From Azoarcus taiwanensis (GTDB taxonomy: Bacteria; Pseudomonadota; Gammaproteobacteria; Burkholderiales; Rhodocyclaceae), in contig NZ_WTVM01000004.1 of assembly GCF_012910885.1 (NCBI RefSeq), positions 1-64,000 of the forward strand: a stretch of DNA of 64,000 bases. Direction: 5' to 3'. Positions 28,636 to 38,095 of the stretch are shown here, piece after piece. How positions within the stretch are numbered: position 1 is the first letter of the stretch; each line of letters opens with the position of its first letter. Made by a program: the position numbers and the translations under genes. The notes beneath the pieces are model-generated. The model was given only the letters and a program-made list of their open reading frames with translations, searched no databases and was not told the origin of the DNA.

Positions 28636-29499
28636 TCAGATTGCGCTCTTGCGGCTTTCCTCGATGTAGATCTCGCGCAACCGGGTGGCGACCGGGCCGG
28701 GTACGCCCGTACCGACCGGCGTGCCGTCGATCTCGACCACCGGCGTGACGAAGCTGGTTGCCGCGGTGACGAAGGCTTCGCTCGCGGCCTGGGCTTCGGC
28801 TACGCTGAACGGCCGCTCCTCTATCCTGAGTCCGGTGTCGCCTGCGTGGCGCAGTACGGTGGCGCGGGTGATGCCGTGCAGCAGCGAGGTCGACAGCTGG
28901 CGGGTCACCAGTGTGCCGTCGGCAGTGACGATGAAGGCGTTGTTCGATGTGCCTTCGGTGACGAAGCCGTCCTCGACCATCCAGGCGTCGTCCTTGCCGG
29001 CGGCCTTGGCCTGCATCTTGGCGAGCGAGGGGTAGAGCAACTGCACCGTCTTGATGTCTCGCCGCTTCCAGCGCAGGTCGGGCACGGTGATAACGCGCGC
29101 GCCGCGGGCCGCGAGTGGGCTGGCGGCGAGACTCTTCACCTGGGTGAAGGCTACGACGGTGGGCTGTATGGCGTCGGACCAGGCGAAGTCGCGATCTTCC
29201 GCGCCGCGGGTGACCTGCAGATAGACCAGGCCTTCGACGAGCGCATTGCGTGCGACCAGTTCGCGGTGGATGGCGAGCAGGACATCGTCTGTGCACGGCG
29301 TCTTCATGTCTAGCTCACGCATGCTGCGGCCCAAGCGGGCGCAGTGGCCGGCAAAGTCCACCAGCTTGCCGTCGAGCACTGTGGTGACTTCGTAGATGCC
29401 GTCGCCGAACATGAAGCCGCGATCGAAGATCGAGACCTTGGCGTCGTGTTCGGACAGGTATTGGCCATTGACGTAAACGGTGCGTGCTGCGGTATTCAT
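28636..29499 (-). CDS. dat: D-amino acid aminotransferase (PLP fold type IV)
   Basis: This protein has 287 residues. The fold IV signatures are present: VNGQYLSEHDAKVSIFDRGFMFGDGIYEVTTV at the N terminus, the PLP lysine in WKRRDIKTVQLLYPSLAKMQA, and the phosphate-binding EGTSNNAFIVTADGTLVTR with HGITRATVL. The FxDRGF...GDGIYE form is that of Dat rather than IlvE. The enzyme interconverts D-alanine and 2-oxoglutarate with pyruvate and D-glutamate. It lies 70 bp downstream of dgcA in the same direction, so it supplies or uses D-glutamate alongside the dgcN-dgcA pair. Confidence 0.87.
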   Translation of the reverse strand: MNTAARTVYVNGQYLSEHDAKVSIFDRGFMFGDGIYEVTTVLDGKLVDFAGHCARLGRSMRELDMKTPCTDDVLLAIHRELVARNALVEGLVYLQVTRGAEDRDFAWSDAIQPTVVAFTQVKSLAASPLAARGARVITVPDLRWKRRDIKTVQLLYPSLAKMQAKAAGKDDAWMVEDGFVTEGTSNNAFIVTADGTLVTRQLSTSLLHGITRATVLRHAGDTGLRIEERPFSVAEAQAASEAFVTAATSFVTPVVEIDGTPVGTGVPGPVATRLREIYIEESRKSAI

Positions 29500-29569
29500 G
29501 ATTCGACTCGTAAGATTGGGGTGGAGCGCCTCGTGAGCGCAGGTCAGGAGCTAGGGATCGGTCCGGGGG

Positions 29570-30547
29570 TCAACCCCACAGCGCCGGGTCGGCGGGGTGT
29601 ACGCCTTCCGTATCGTAAACCAGCGGCGGTTCGCGGTCCGCGCCCAGCAGCAATGGGCCGTCGAGATCGGCGACGGCTGCGCTCTGCGCGACCAGCACCG
29701 CCGGCGCCATTGCCAGCGAGCTGCCGACCATGCAGCCGACCATGACCGAGAACCCGGCTTGTCGGGCCGCATCGCGCAAGGCCAGGGCTTCGGTCAGGCC
29801 GCCGGTCTTGTCGAGCTTGATGTTCACCATGTCGTATTTGCCGGCGAGCGCGGCCAGCGAGGCCCGGTCGTGACAGGATTCGTCGGCGCATACCGGCAGC
29901 GGGCGGGCGATTCCAGCCAGTGCGTCGTCGGCGTCGGCGGGCAGCGGTTGCTCGACCAGGTCGACGCCCAGACGCAGCAGGGTCGGTGCCAATGCCGCGT
30001 ACTCGTCCGCACTCCAGCCTTCGTTGGCGTCGACGATGATGCGCGAAGCCGGCGCGCCGGCTCGCACCGCTTCCAGCCGTGTCACGTCGTCCTCGCCGCC
30101 GAGCTTGATCTTGAGCAGTGGGCGCCACGCATTCGCGGCCGCCTTGCGGTTCATGGTTGCCGCGTCTTCGAGCGCGATGGTGTAGGCGGTGATCACCGGT
30201 CCGGGTGCAGGCAGGCCAGCCAAGGCCCAGACGGGTTTGCCGCTGCGCTTTGCCTCGAGGTCCCACAGCGCGCAATCGAGCGCATTGCGTGCCGCACCCG
30301 GGGGCATTTCCTGTTGCAGCTCGAGACGGGTCAGGCCGGACGACAGCGCGGGCGCCATGGCTTCGATGTCGGCGATCACCTGCTCGGCTGATTCGCCATA
30401 GCGGGCGTAGGGCGTGCATTCACCGTGCGCGCGGATGCCGTCGGCCTCGATCGTCACGCTGACCACCACCTGCTCGCTACGCGCGCCGCGCGAAATTGCG
30501 AACACATCGCGGAAGGGGAAAACCTCGCGGATGGCGACGAGCTTCAT
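29570..30547 (-). CDS. dgcA: enolase-superfamily epimerase DgcA (N-acetyl-D-glutamate racemase / dipeptide epimerase)
   Basis: This protein has 325 residues. The active site of the mandelate racemase/dipeptide-epimerase group is visible: a KxK motif in PLLKIKLGG, metal ligands in IIVDANEGWS (Asp), DLVEQPLP (Glu) and VCADESCHD (Asp), and the opposite-face lysine in MVNIKLDKTGGLTEAL. Its ATG shares one base with the dgcN stop (TGATG). In the DgcN-DgcA pathway it epimerises N-acetyl-D-glutamate made by DgcN. The alternative annotation, L-Ala-D/L-Glu epimerase of murein peptide recycling, has the same motifs; pairing with dgcN favours the former. Confidence 0.85.
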   Translation of the reverse strand: MKLVAIREVFPFRDVFAISRGARSEQVVVSVTIEADGIRAHGECTPYARYGESAEQVIADIEAMAPALSSGLTRLELQQEMPPGAARNALDCALWDLEAKRSGKPVWALAGLPAPGPVITAYTIALEDAATMNRKAAANAWRPLLKIKLGGEDDVTRLEAVRAGAPASRIIVDANEGWSADEYAALAPTLLRLGVDLVEQPLPADADDALAGIARPLPVCADESCHDRASLAALAGKYDMVNIKLDKTGGLTEALALRDAARQAGFSVMVGCMVGSSLAMAPAVLVAQSAAVADLDGPLLLGADREPPLVYDTEGVHPADPALWG

Positions 30548-31554
30548 CAGTCGAGCGCATCCACAAGCCGGTCCGCGCCCTGGCGGAAGGGGTCGACCGT
30601 TGGCAAGCCCATCTGGCGCTCGACTGCGGCGAGATAGGCCAAGGCCTTGTCTTCCGGCAGGCCATGGGTATTGACCGAGATCCCTGTGATCCGGCAGGCG
30701 GGGTTGACCATCCGCGCCATGCGTAGCGAGACCTCGGCCAGGTCTTCCAGCGAGGGCAGTTCAAAGTCCGGCAGCCCGCGCATGTGTGTGCGGGTCGGCT
30801 CATGGCAGAGAATGAGCGCGTCCGGCTGGCCGCCATGGATCAGGGCCAGCGTGACACCCGAGTAGGACGCATGGAAGAGACTGCCCTGTCCTTCGATGAG
30901 ATCCCAGTGATCCTGCTCGTTGTCGGGCGTCAGCCATTCGATGGCGCCGGCCATGAAGTCGGCCACCACCGCGTCGAGCGGTACGCCGCTACCGGTGATC
31001 AGGATGCCGGTCTGGCCGGTGGCGCGAAAGGTGGCCTTCATGCCGCGCGCATGCATGGCGCGCTCCATTGCGATGGCCGTGTACATCTTGCCCACTGAGC
31101 AGTCGGTCCCGACCGCGAGACAGCGCTTGCCGCTGCGCCGCTTGCCGTTGGCGATCGGGTATCTGACCGACGGCACCCGCACGTCGTGCAGACTGCGGCC
31201 ATGGACTTGCGCGGCCTCGACCAGTGCGGGTTCGTCGCGCAGCAGGTTGTGCAGGCCGGAGGCCAGATCCATGCCGGCGGTCAGGGCGTCGCGCAGCACG
31301 TCGATCCAGGCCGGCGAGATCACGCCGCCGCGGTTGGCCACGCCGACGACCAGCGTCCTGGCACCCGCAGCCACCGCCTCGGCAATGCTCATGTCGGGCA
31401 AGCCCATGTCGGCATTGCAATCGGGCAGCCGGTACTGACCGACCGCCGCATCGGGCCGCCAGTCGCGAATGCCCTGTGCGACCTTGGCAGCGAGTGGGTC
31501 CGGGGCGTCACCCAGGAACAGGAGATAGGGTTGTTCGATCATCGTTCGTTTCAC
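30547..31554 (-). CDS. dgcN: DUF1611 protein DgcN (D-glutamate N-acetyltransferase)
   Basis: This protein has 335 residues (an internal ATG at 31542 is an alternative start). A Rossmann-like N-terminal domain is followed by a P-loop-like motif (VGTDCSVGKMYTAIAMERAM) and the conserved segments FRATGQTGILITGSGVPLDAV, LIEGQGSLFHASYSGV and LCHEPTRTHMRG, all typical of DUF1611. Characterised members acetylate D-glutamate with acetyl-CoA, and the partner DgcA converts the product to the L-form for catabolism. It is the first gene of the dgcN-dgcA-dat unit, with its start adjoining dgcA translation. Confidence 0.85.
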   Translation of the reverse strand: MKRTMIEQPYLLFLGDAPDPLAAKVAQGIRDWRPDAAVGQYRLPDCNADMGLPDMSIAEAVAAGARTLVVGVANRGGVISPAWIDVLRDALTAGMDLASGLHNLLRDEPALVEAAQVHGRSLHDVRVPSVRYPIANGKRRSGKRCLAVGTDCSVGKMYTAIAMERAMHARGMKATFRATGQTGILITGSGVPLDAVVADFMAGAIEWLTPDNEQDHWDLIEGQGSLFHASYSGVTLALIHGGQPDALILCHEPTRTHMRGLPDFELPSLEDLAEVSLRMARMVNPACRITGISVNTHGLPEDKALAYLAAVERQMGLPTVDPFRQGADRLVDALD

Positions 31555-31623
31555 TTCGGTTGGGTGACGGGAGGGCTTGACCTTCAGTAGCCAGGCCGCG
31601 GCCGGTCGGGGCGATCAGCAGAG

Positions 31624-32253
31624 CTACGGGCAGCCGATGCAACCCAGGGTTTGGGTTCGGGTGAAGTTCGCCTGATCGAGGTCCGCGTCGGTCAGGTCTG
31701 CGTCGGACAGATTGGCGCCGTTGAAGTCCGCTCCTCGGAGATTCGCGCCGCGCAGCGAGGCGCCGCGCAGGTCGGCCGAGCGCAGATTGGCACGCTGCAT
31801 CTCTGCGCCGTCGAGCTTCGCCCTGCCCAGCCGGGCGTTGGTGAGGTCCGCGTTGGTCAGCACCGCTTCCGACAGGTCTGCGCCAGTGAGATTCGCATTT
31901 CGCATGATGACCGCTGTGGCCCGTGCGCCCGCGAGAGTCGCGTCGGTGAGGTTCGCGCCGGTCAGGTTGGCGCGAGAGAGCAAAGCGTCGGTAAGGTCGG
32001 CTCCGGTGAGCGTCGCACGGGACAGATTGGCTTCTGACAAATCGGTCCCCACCATGCTCGCGCCAGCAAGGCTGCTGCGGGTGAACTGGGAGTTGGCGAG
32101 GTTCTCGCCATCCAGCATCGCACCCTGCAGGCTCATGTTCACGCAAAAAGTGCCTCGCCGGATGTTGCAGCCGTCGATGGCGCGACTGCTTTGGGCGAAG
32201 GTTGCGGTCGCGAGCAGAGCGCAGGTCAGGGCAAGCAGGGTGTGTCGGAGCAT
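31624..32253 (-). CDS. secreted pentapeptide-repeat protein
   Basis: This protein has 209 residues from ATG 32253, which gives a clear signal peptide (MLRHTLLALTCALLATATFA). A longer frame upstream adds non-signal sequence. The mature protein has roughly 30 pentapeptide repeats of A(D/N)Lxx type (for example TGADLTDALLSRANLTGANL), which fold as a right-handed square beta-helix. Cysteine pairs flank the helix (DGCNIRRGTFC and GCIGC). A periplasmic location is predicted. Function unknown; it is unlike the gyrase-protecting Qnr group in being exported. Confidence 0.8.
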   Translation of the reverse strand: MLRHTLLALTCALLATATFAQSSRAIDGCNIRRGTFCVNMSLQGAMLDGENLANSQFTRSSLAGASMVGTDLSEANLSRATLTGADLTDALLSRANLTGANLTDATLAGARATAVIMRNANLTGADLSEAVLTNADLTNARLGRAKLDGAEMQRANLRSADLRGASLRGANLRGADFNGANLSDADLTDADLDQANFTRTQTLGCIGCP

Positions 32254-32327
32254 GTCGTCTCGATGTGTCCGGGTACGTGAATTGTGCGGTTTTCGGCTGC
32301 TGTCGTGTGGATGACCGCGGCCGCCGG

Positions 32328-33053
32328 TCAAAGGTTCGGCGTATCGCTCGGCTCAGCTTCCTCGCCGAGCACCTTCTGCAGCCAGCGTTCGATGTCTCGA
32401 AGCTCGTCGAGCGTGACCGTATGGTCGGCGGTGTACGCATGCCAGCTCACCGGCTGACCGAGCTGGCTGAGCAGGCCGTAGGAGAGCTTGGCGAAACTGT
32501 ACGGAATCACCGGATCCTGTCTGCCGTGGGCCATGAACACCGATGTCTGCGTGTTGGCTTCGTGCCGCTCCGCGGCCAGCGTTTCAGCCAGTGGTACGTA
32601 GGTCGACAGGGCCAGAATGCCGGCCAGTCGTTGCGGATGTCGCAGTCCGGCGTGCAGCGCGATCGCGCCGCCCTGGGAGAAACCGGCGAGCACGATATTC
32701 TCGTCTGCGATGCCGCGAGCGTTCTCGCGCGCGATCAAGGCTTCGGCCAGTCGGGCGGACTCCCGGACGCCGTCCGGGTCCTCGCGACGCTGCGAAAAGT
32801 CGGCGCTCACGACGTCGTACCAGGCGCGCATCACGTAGCCGTTGTTGATGGTCACCGCGCGCATCGGCGCATGCGGGAAGACGAAGCGCGTGGCTGGCAG
32901 GTTGGCGGCATCGAGTGCTGCAACCACCGGCTCGAAATCGTGACCGTCGGCGCCGAGGCCGTGCAACCAGATGACCGCATGGCTCGGGTTTGGCGAGGTC
33001 TCGATCTCGACGGCATCGAGGGGCGAAGCATGCCCCGGGGTCGTGTTGGTCAT
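32328..33053 (-). CDS. alpha/beta-hydrolase carboxylesterase (EstB/YpfH-like)
   Basis: This protein has 241 residues. It is a phospholipase/carboxylesterase family enzyme with the oxyanion segment VIWLHGLGADGHDF, nucleophile GFSQGGAIAL, the catalytic Asp in GRQDPVIPYSFA and the catalytic His in YTADHTVTLDE. The WYDV loop (MRAWYDVVS) is typical of Pseudomonas carboxylesterase II. It hydrolyses short esters in the cytoplasm. It is divergent from the HD-GYP gene. Confidence 0.9.
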   Translation of the reverse strand: MTNTTPGHASPLDAVEIETSPNPSHAVIWLHGLGADGHDFEPVVAALDAANLPATRFVFPHAPMRAVTINNGYVMRAWYDVVSADFSQRREDPDGVRESARLAEALIARENARGIADENIVLAGFSQGGAIALHAGLRHPQRLAGILALSTYVPLAETLAAERHEANTQTSVFMAHGRQDPVIPYSFAKLSYGLLSQLGQPVSWHAYTADHTVTLDELRDIERWLQKVLGEEAEPSDTPNL

Positions 33054-33232
33054 GGTTCGGAAGTGTTCGCAGTCAAAGGGTGATTGTACCGGCTGGGCAG
33101 GTATCCCGCCCCCTTCTTCGGCAAATGCGCGCCTGGATGGAACGGTCGCTTGATGACACTCGGGATAGGCCCCGCTATTCTTCAGTCAGGGCGGCCGGTC
33201 TGGTGTGTCGCCCCGACGGACCGGAGCAGCCC

Positions 33233-36205
33233 TTGGTTTCGAAGGCGGTCAAGTTTCGTGTGCACGTGTTCGCCACCATCGTACTGGTGGCTTTCGTCGT
33301 GTCCTTGACCGCAGCCTTTCTGTTCTCCGCACTGGGGCGTTTCGAACGCATGGCGGAGGAAAGTGCCCAGGCGGTGTTCGACCGTGTCGCAGACGCCAAC
33401 GCGGCGCAACTGAGCGGGCTCATCGACACCGCAGGCCGCGCGGTTCGCGTCTTGGCATCGCTCGAGCGTGCCCTGTACCTGCCCGAGTCGGGGGCAATGG
33501 AACCTGCTCAGCGTCTGCTCGCGGCCTTTGTCGCCTCGCACGAACCCATCTACGGGCTCTACTTCGGCCTGGACGGGGGTGAGTTCGTGCAGGTCATCGC
33601 GGTTGGAGGCGATCGCCGCATCCGGGAAGCCCTCGATGCACCGCCGGGCACCGCTTTTGCGCGACGCGCGATTGCGCGCGAGGAGGGGGTTCGTGTCGAA
33701 CGCTGGGAGTTCGTCGACCTCGAGGGCGCCTCTGTGGGTCATCGTGAATCCCGCGCGGAATACGACCCGACCGAGCGGGACTGGTATCGCACTGCGCGAG
33801 CGCATCACGAGCTGGTACTGACCGAGCCCTACGTTTTTCAGTCATCGGGCGCGCTGGGACTGACGGTCGCGCGGCGGATCGACGAGGCGCCGGGTGTGGT
33901 CGGGGTCGATCTCTCGCTCGCCGCGCTGTCCGCCTTCGTCGCCGAATCGGTTGCCGGGCAACCCGGTGGATTGCTGATCCTGGACCCCGCCGGACGCGTG
34001 CTCGCGTTTGGCGGAGATGCGTCGGGTACGGCGCTGCGGGCGGGTTTCGAGCTTCTCGCACCGCTGGATCACAGCGGTCCGCCCGAGTTCGCTGCACTGG
34101 CCGAGGCGCTCGGCGATGCCGCGGGGGAGATCAGTCGCAGCGTGTCGCTCGACGGGCAACCGTATGTCCTCGCTGTGCGCGAGGTGCAGGCCTTGCCCGG
34201 GGTGAGTTACCGGATCGCCGCCTTTGCGCCGCTGTCGGCATTCGATCGGCACATCGTGCGTGCGCGCGACGACATCGTGTTGCTTTCGCTCATCGTGCTG
34301 GGGCTTTCCTTGCCCCTGGCCTTTCTGATGGCTCGCCAGGCGTCGGGCGCGCTCGCGAGCCTGGCGCGGGATTCCGAACGGGTGCGGACATTTGATTTCA
34401 GCGGCGACGTCCGCGTGGATACCTTGTTCTATGAGATCGATGTGCTGGGCCAGGCGCACCGCACCATGAAAGAGTCGATCCACTCGCGAACCGAAGCCTT
34501 GAGCGCCGCGCGCGATCAGCTGCAGGATCTGGTCAACAGCGGTTTAGCGCTTGCATCCCGACACGAGCGCAAGCCACTGCTTAACGAGATCGTCGCGGGC
34601 GCGATGCGGCAGAGTCAGGCCGACCTGGTTTCGGTGTGGCTCCTTACCGAGCAGGACACGCTGGAGCTTGCCGCGTGTAGCGCCGAACCGGCCGTGCTGC
34701 CCGAGCCCTTGCCGCTGCGCGATGAACACGGCTCCCCGGCCACAGGCGTGCTTCCAGTGTTCGTGGCGGTGTCCCGCGCGAGCCTTTCGGTCGCGCGTCC
34801 CGGCGATGATCCGCGATTCGATCACGACTTTCTCGATGCGTTCGATCGGCTCACTGCTTGCCATAGCGCCGCGATACTGGCGCTGCCCATGCTGGGCGCG
34901 GACGGCCGAGTGCTCGGCGTGCTGCATCTGACCCGCGAAGCAGGCGCGTTCTCAGAAGCGATCGTGCCCTTTTGCGACCTGCTCGCGGCGCAGGCGGGCA
35001 TGGCGCTCGACAACCAGAACCTGCTCGAAGGGCAACGGGTGCTGATGGACGCGCTGATCCGCATCATAGCCGGCGCGATCGATGCGAAGAGTCCCTATAC
35101 CGGCGGACATTGCGAGCGGGTGCCCGAACTGGCACTCATGCTCGCCGAGGCGGCCAGCAAGTCTGACGAAGGCGGTCTCGCGGGTTTTCGCTTCGACACC
35201 GAGGACCAGTGGCGCGAGTTTCGCGTCGGTGCCTGGTTGCACGACTGCGGCAAGGTCACGACACCCGAGTTCGTGGTCGACAAGGCGACCAAGCTGGAAA
35301 CCCTCTACAACCGCATCCACGAGATACGCACGCGCTTCGAGGTCTTGCTGCGTGATGCGGAGATCGCCCATCTGAAGACGCTCGTCTCGGGTGGCGATGT
35401 CGCCGAGTCGCGCAAAACCTTCGCTGCGCGCCGGACCAAGCTGATCGAGGACTTCGCCTTCGTGGCCGCCTGCAATATCGGCGGCGAGGCCATGGACGAT
35501 GCCGACGTGCACCGGTTGCAGCGCATCGGTGCGCAAACCTGGCTGCGACATTTCGACGACCGGATCGGCTTGTCGCACGAAGAGGCAACCCGCATGGCGG
35601 CGCGCCCCGTCGAAGCGCTCCCGGCGCGGGAGCCGCTGCTCGCCGACAAGCCTCATCACCGTGTGGAGCGGCCCGCGGCGCAGCGTCATGACGAGCAACA
35701 CGGATTCAGGATGGCGGTTCCGGATTGCCTCTACGACTTCGGGGAACTCCACAATCTCTCGGTGCGGCGCGGCACCCTCACCCCCGAAGAGCGCTACAAG
35801 ATCAACGAGCACATCATCCAGACCATTCTGATGCTCGAGAAACTTCCGCTGCCCCGGCAATTGAGGCGAGTGCCGGAATACGCCGGTACCCATCACGAAA
35901 CCCTCACCGGCACTGGCTATCCGCGTAGACTCAACGCCGAGGAGCTGTCGATCCCGGCGCGCATCATGGCGATTGCCGACATCTTCGAAGCGCTCACCGC
36001 GGCGGACCGCCCCTACAAGACCGGCAAGACCTTGTCCGAGTCGGTTGCGATCCTCGCGGAGTTTTGCGATGCCGGCCACATCGATGCCGAACTGTTCGAG
36101 CTCTTCCTGCGCAGCGGTGTCTATCTGAGCTACGCGAAACGATTTCTCGACCCGACACAGATCGACGATGTGGATATCGACGCGCTTCTGGAGGGGCGGG
36201 GCTAG
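33233..36205 (+). CDS. dCache-GAF-HD-GYP protein (predicted c-di-GMP phosphodiesterase)
   Basis: This protein has about 990 residues from a TTG at 33233 with GGAG six bases upstream. In-frame ATGs at 33125 and 33137 are alternatives but lack a good ribosome site. A membrane span (FATIVLVAFVVSLTAAFLF) precedes an extracytoplasmic Cache domain, a second span (IVLLSLIVLGLSLPLAFLMA) and a GAF domain (LLNEIVAGAMRQSQADLVSVWLL). The HD-GYP domain follows: GGHCERVPELA, WLHDCGKVTTPEF and HHETLTGTGYPRRL. Between the HD pair and the following helix with NEHIIQT there is an insertion of about 150 residues. The family cleaves c-di-GMP. The stop overlaps the end of the convergent carboxypeptidase gene. Confidence 0.82.
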   Translation: MVSKAVKFRVHVFATIVLVAFVVSLTAAFLFSALGRFERMAEESAQAVFDRVADANAAQLSGLIDTAGRAVRVLASLERALYLPESGAMEPAQRLLAAFVASHEPIYGLYFGLDGGEFVQVIAVGGDRRIREALDAPPGTAFARRAIAREEGVRVERWEFVDLEGASVGHRESRAEYDPTERDWYRTARAHHELVLTEPYVFQSSGALGLTVARRIDEAPGVVGVDLSLAALSAFVAESVAGQPGGLLILDPAGRVLAFGGDASGTALRAGFELLAPLDHSGPPEFAALAEALGDAAGEISRSVSLDGQPYVLAVREVQALPGVSYRIAAFAPLSAFDRHIVRARDDIVLLSLIVLGLSLPLAFLMARQASGALASLARDSERVRTFDFSGDVRVDTLFYEIDVLGQAHRTMKESIHSRTEALSAARDQLQDLVNSGLALASRHERKPLLNEIVAGAMRQSQADLVSVWLLTEQDTLELAACSAEPAVLPEPLPLRDEHGSPATGVLPVFVAVSRASLSVARPGDDPRFDHDFLDAFDRLTACHSAAILALPMLGADGRVLGVLHLTREAGAFSEAIVPFCDLLAAQAGMALDNQNLLEGQRVLMDALIRIIAGAIDAKSPYTGGHCERVPELALMLAEAASKSDEGGLAGFRFDTEDQWREFRVGAWLHDCGKVTTPEFVVDKATKLETLYNRIHEIRTRFEVLLRDAEIAHLKTLVSGGDVAESRKTFAARRTKLIEDFAFVAACNIGGEAMDDADVHRLQRIGAQTWLRHFDDRIGLSHEEATRMAARPVEALPAREPLLADKPHHRVERPAAQRHDEQHGFRMAVPDCLYDFGELHNLSVRRGTLTPEERYKINEHIIQTILMLEKLPLPRQLRRVPEYAGTHHETLTGTGYPRRLNAEELSIPARIMAIADIFEALTAADRPYKTGKTLSESVAILAEFCDAGHIDAELFELFLRSGVYLSYAKRFLDPTQIDDVDIDALLEGRG

Positions 36206-37692
36206 CCCAGGTAGCGTGTTTCGAGGTGCCGCCGCAGGTGAGTGGCGTCCAGGGCGCTTCCGCTCGCGCGCCGGACCAGTTCGGGGGTCTCCCAGCGGCT
36301 CGCCTGCGACCAGATATTCGTGCGCAGCCATTCGAACACAGCCGAGAGTTCGCCGCGGGCGATTTGCGCGTCCAGATCGGGCGTCTCGCGTCTGATCGCA
36401 GCAAACCACTGCGCCGCGTAGATCGCACCGAGCGTATAGCTCGGGAAGTAGCCGAAGGCGCCTGCAGGCCAATGCACGTCCTGCATGCAGCCGTCGCGAT
36501 AATTGTCTCGGGTGTCGAGATCGAGCAGCACGGCCATCTGCGAGTCCCACAAGACAGGCACGTCCTCCGCCTCGGCCTCGCCGGCGATCAGCGCACGTTC
36601 AATTTCGAAACGCAGTATCACGTGGGCCGGGTAGGTGACCTCGTCGGCGTCGACGCGGATCAGCCCCGGGCGGACTCGTGTGAGCAGGCGATGGAGGTTG
36701 CCGGGTTCGAACGCGGCCTGCGCGCCGAGATGCTCGGCCAGCATCGGCGCCAGTAGGTCGGCGAACGCGCGGCTGCGCGCGAGCTGCATCTCGAAGGCGA
36801 GACTCTGGCTCTCGTGAATGCCGAAGGAGCGTGCCTGCGCGATCGGTTGACCCAGCCATTCGCGCGGCAGATTCTGCTCATAACGGGCATGTCCGGTTTC
36901 GTGGATGATGCCCATCAGGCTCTGGGTAAAGTCATCCTCACGATAACGGGTTGTCAGCCGTACGTCCTCGGGGACGCCGCCGCTGAAGGGGTGCGCGCTT
37001 TCGTCCAGTCTGCCCGCCTCGAAATCAAAGCCGAGCAGCTTCATCATCTCCAGGCCCAGTGTGCGCTGGCGCTCGCGTGGAAATGGGCCGACCGGCTCGA
37101 TCACCCGCTCGCTTGCCTGTTTGTCACGTATCCGTGCCACCAGGTCCGGGAGCCAGCCACGCACCTCGCCGAACAGGCGGGCGAGATCGGCTGCCCGCGC
37201 GCCTGGCTCATAACGGTCGAGCAACGCATCGTAGGGTTCGAGCCCGCTGTCGTCCGCGAGGTAGCGTGCCTCCTCTCGCGCCAGGCGCAACACCTCGCGA
37301 AAGTTCGGCAGAAAGCCAGCCCAGTCGTTTGCCCCGCGCTGCGTGCGCCACGCGTGCTCGCATCGCGCTTCGGCCAGCGTCTTGGCCTCGACCAGCGCCT
37401 CGGGCAGTGCATTGGCCTCGCGCCAATCGCGGCGGATCTCGCGCAGGTTGGCGCGCTCGAAATCGTTCAGCGCCTCCTGCTCCGCCGCCTCGATCCAGCC
37501 CGCCATGCGCGCGTCCGTGCGGTGTCGGTGGATCAATGCATTCAGCTCCGCCTCGGCTGCGGCCCGGGCCTCCATGCCTCCGGGGGGCATCATCGCGCTG
37601 CGGTCCCAGCCGAGGATGGCGGAAAGGTGGTGGTAGCGGTGGAGCCGTGCGTAGTGTTCAGTCAGGGCGGTGTAGGTGGATTTGGCGGGCAT
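36202..37692 (-). CDS. M32 carboxypeptidase (thermostable carboxypeptidase 1 / Taq type)
   Basis: This protein has 496 residues, the family norm. The metal-binding site is HETGH in MGIIHETGHARYEQNLP, with the downstream Glu in GIHESQSLAFEMQLARS. The C-terminal QDVHWPAGAFGYFPSYTLGAIYAAQ is also diagnostic of M32. It removes C-terminal residues from peptides in the cytoplasm, with broad specificity except proline. The gene is convergent with the HD-GYP gene, the two stop codons overlapping. Confidence 0.93.
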   Translation of the reverse strand: MPAKSTYTALTEHYARLHRYHHLSAILGWDRSAMMPPGGMEARAAAEAELNALIHRHRTDARMAGWIEAAEQEALNDFERANLREIRRDWREANALPEALVEAKTLAEARCEHAWRTQRGANDWAGFLPNFREVLRLAREEARYLADDSGLEPYDALLDRYEPGARAADLARLFGEVRGWLPDLVARIRDKQASERVIEPVGPFPRERQRTLGLEMMKLLGFDFEAGRLDESAHPFSGGVPEDVRLTTRYREDDFTQSLMGIIHETGHARYEQNLPREWLGQPIAQARSFGIHESQSLAFEMQLARSRAFADLLAPMLAEHLGAQAAFEPGNLHRLLTRVRPGLIRVDADEVTYPAHVILRFEIERALIAGEAEAEDVPVLWDSQMAVLLDLDTRDNYRDGCMQDVHWPAGAFGYFPSYTLGAIYAAQWFAAIRRETPDLDAQIARGELSAVFEWLRTNIWSQASRWETPELVRRASGSALDATHLRRHLETRYLG

Positions 37693-37744
37693 GGTCGCTC
37701 TTTGGGTCTGCAGGCTGGAGTGATCGTTTGCAGTGTTGCCCAGC

Positions 37745-38095
37745 TCATTCCTTCACGTGGATCACGCCGCGCATGGCGTGTGAGCTGTTGTGCGGCTCGC
37801 AGATGTATTCGAACGTACCCACCTCGTCGAAGGTGCGCTCGCGATACTCGCCGGGCCAGAAGTAATCACGCGGCTCGTCGCCGAGTTGCTCGAAATACAC
37901 ATTGTGATACTGGCGTCGCTCATGATTCTCCCAGCGCACCGTCGTTCCGGGCGCAATCGTGAGCTCTGCCGGCATGAACTGATAGTCGCGGATCTCGATC
38001 ACCACGACGTTCTCCGGTGCCGCCGAGGTTTCCGCGCTGACTTGCAACGAAATCGAAAGCGCAAGAATGGCTACGGCCAATTCCCTGCTGTTCAT
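37745..38095 (-). CDS. cupredoxin (plastocyanin/amicyanin-like) with signal peptide
   Basis: This protein has 116 residues, with a signal peptide cleaved after QVSA. The mature domain carries a type 1 copper set: His in YHNVYF, then Cys, His and Met in FEYICEPHNSSHAMRGVIHV. The NHERRQYHNVYFE region is typical of small periplasmic blue copper proteins. It could carry electrons to or from a periplasmic oxidoreductase, but none is nearby. It lies 52 bp downstream of the carboxypeptidase start region, on the same strand and upstream of it. Confidence 0.85.
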   Translation of the reverse strand: MNSRELAVAILALSISLQVSAETSAAPENVVVIEIRDYQFMPAELTIAPGTTVRWENHERRQYHNVYFEQLGDEPRDYFWPGEYRERTFDEVGTFEYICEPHNSSHAMRGVIHVKE

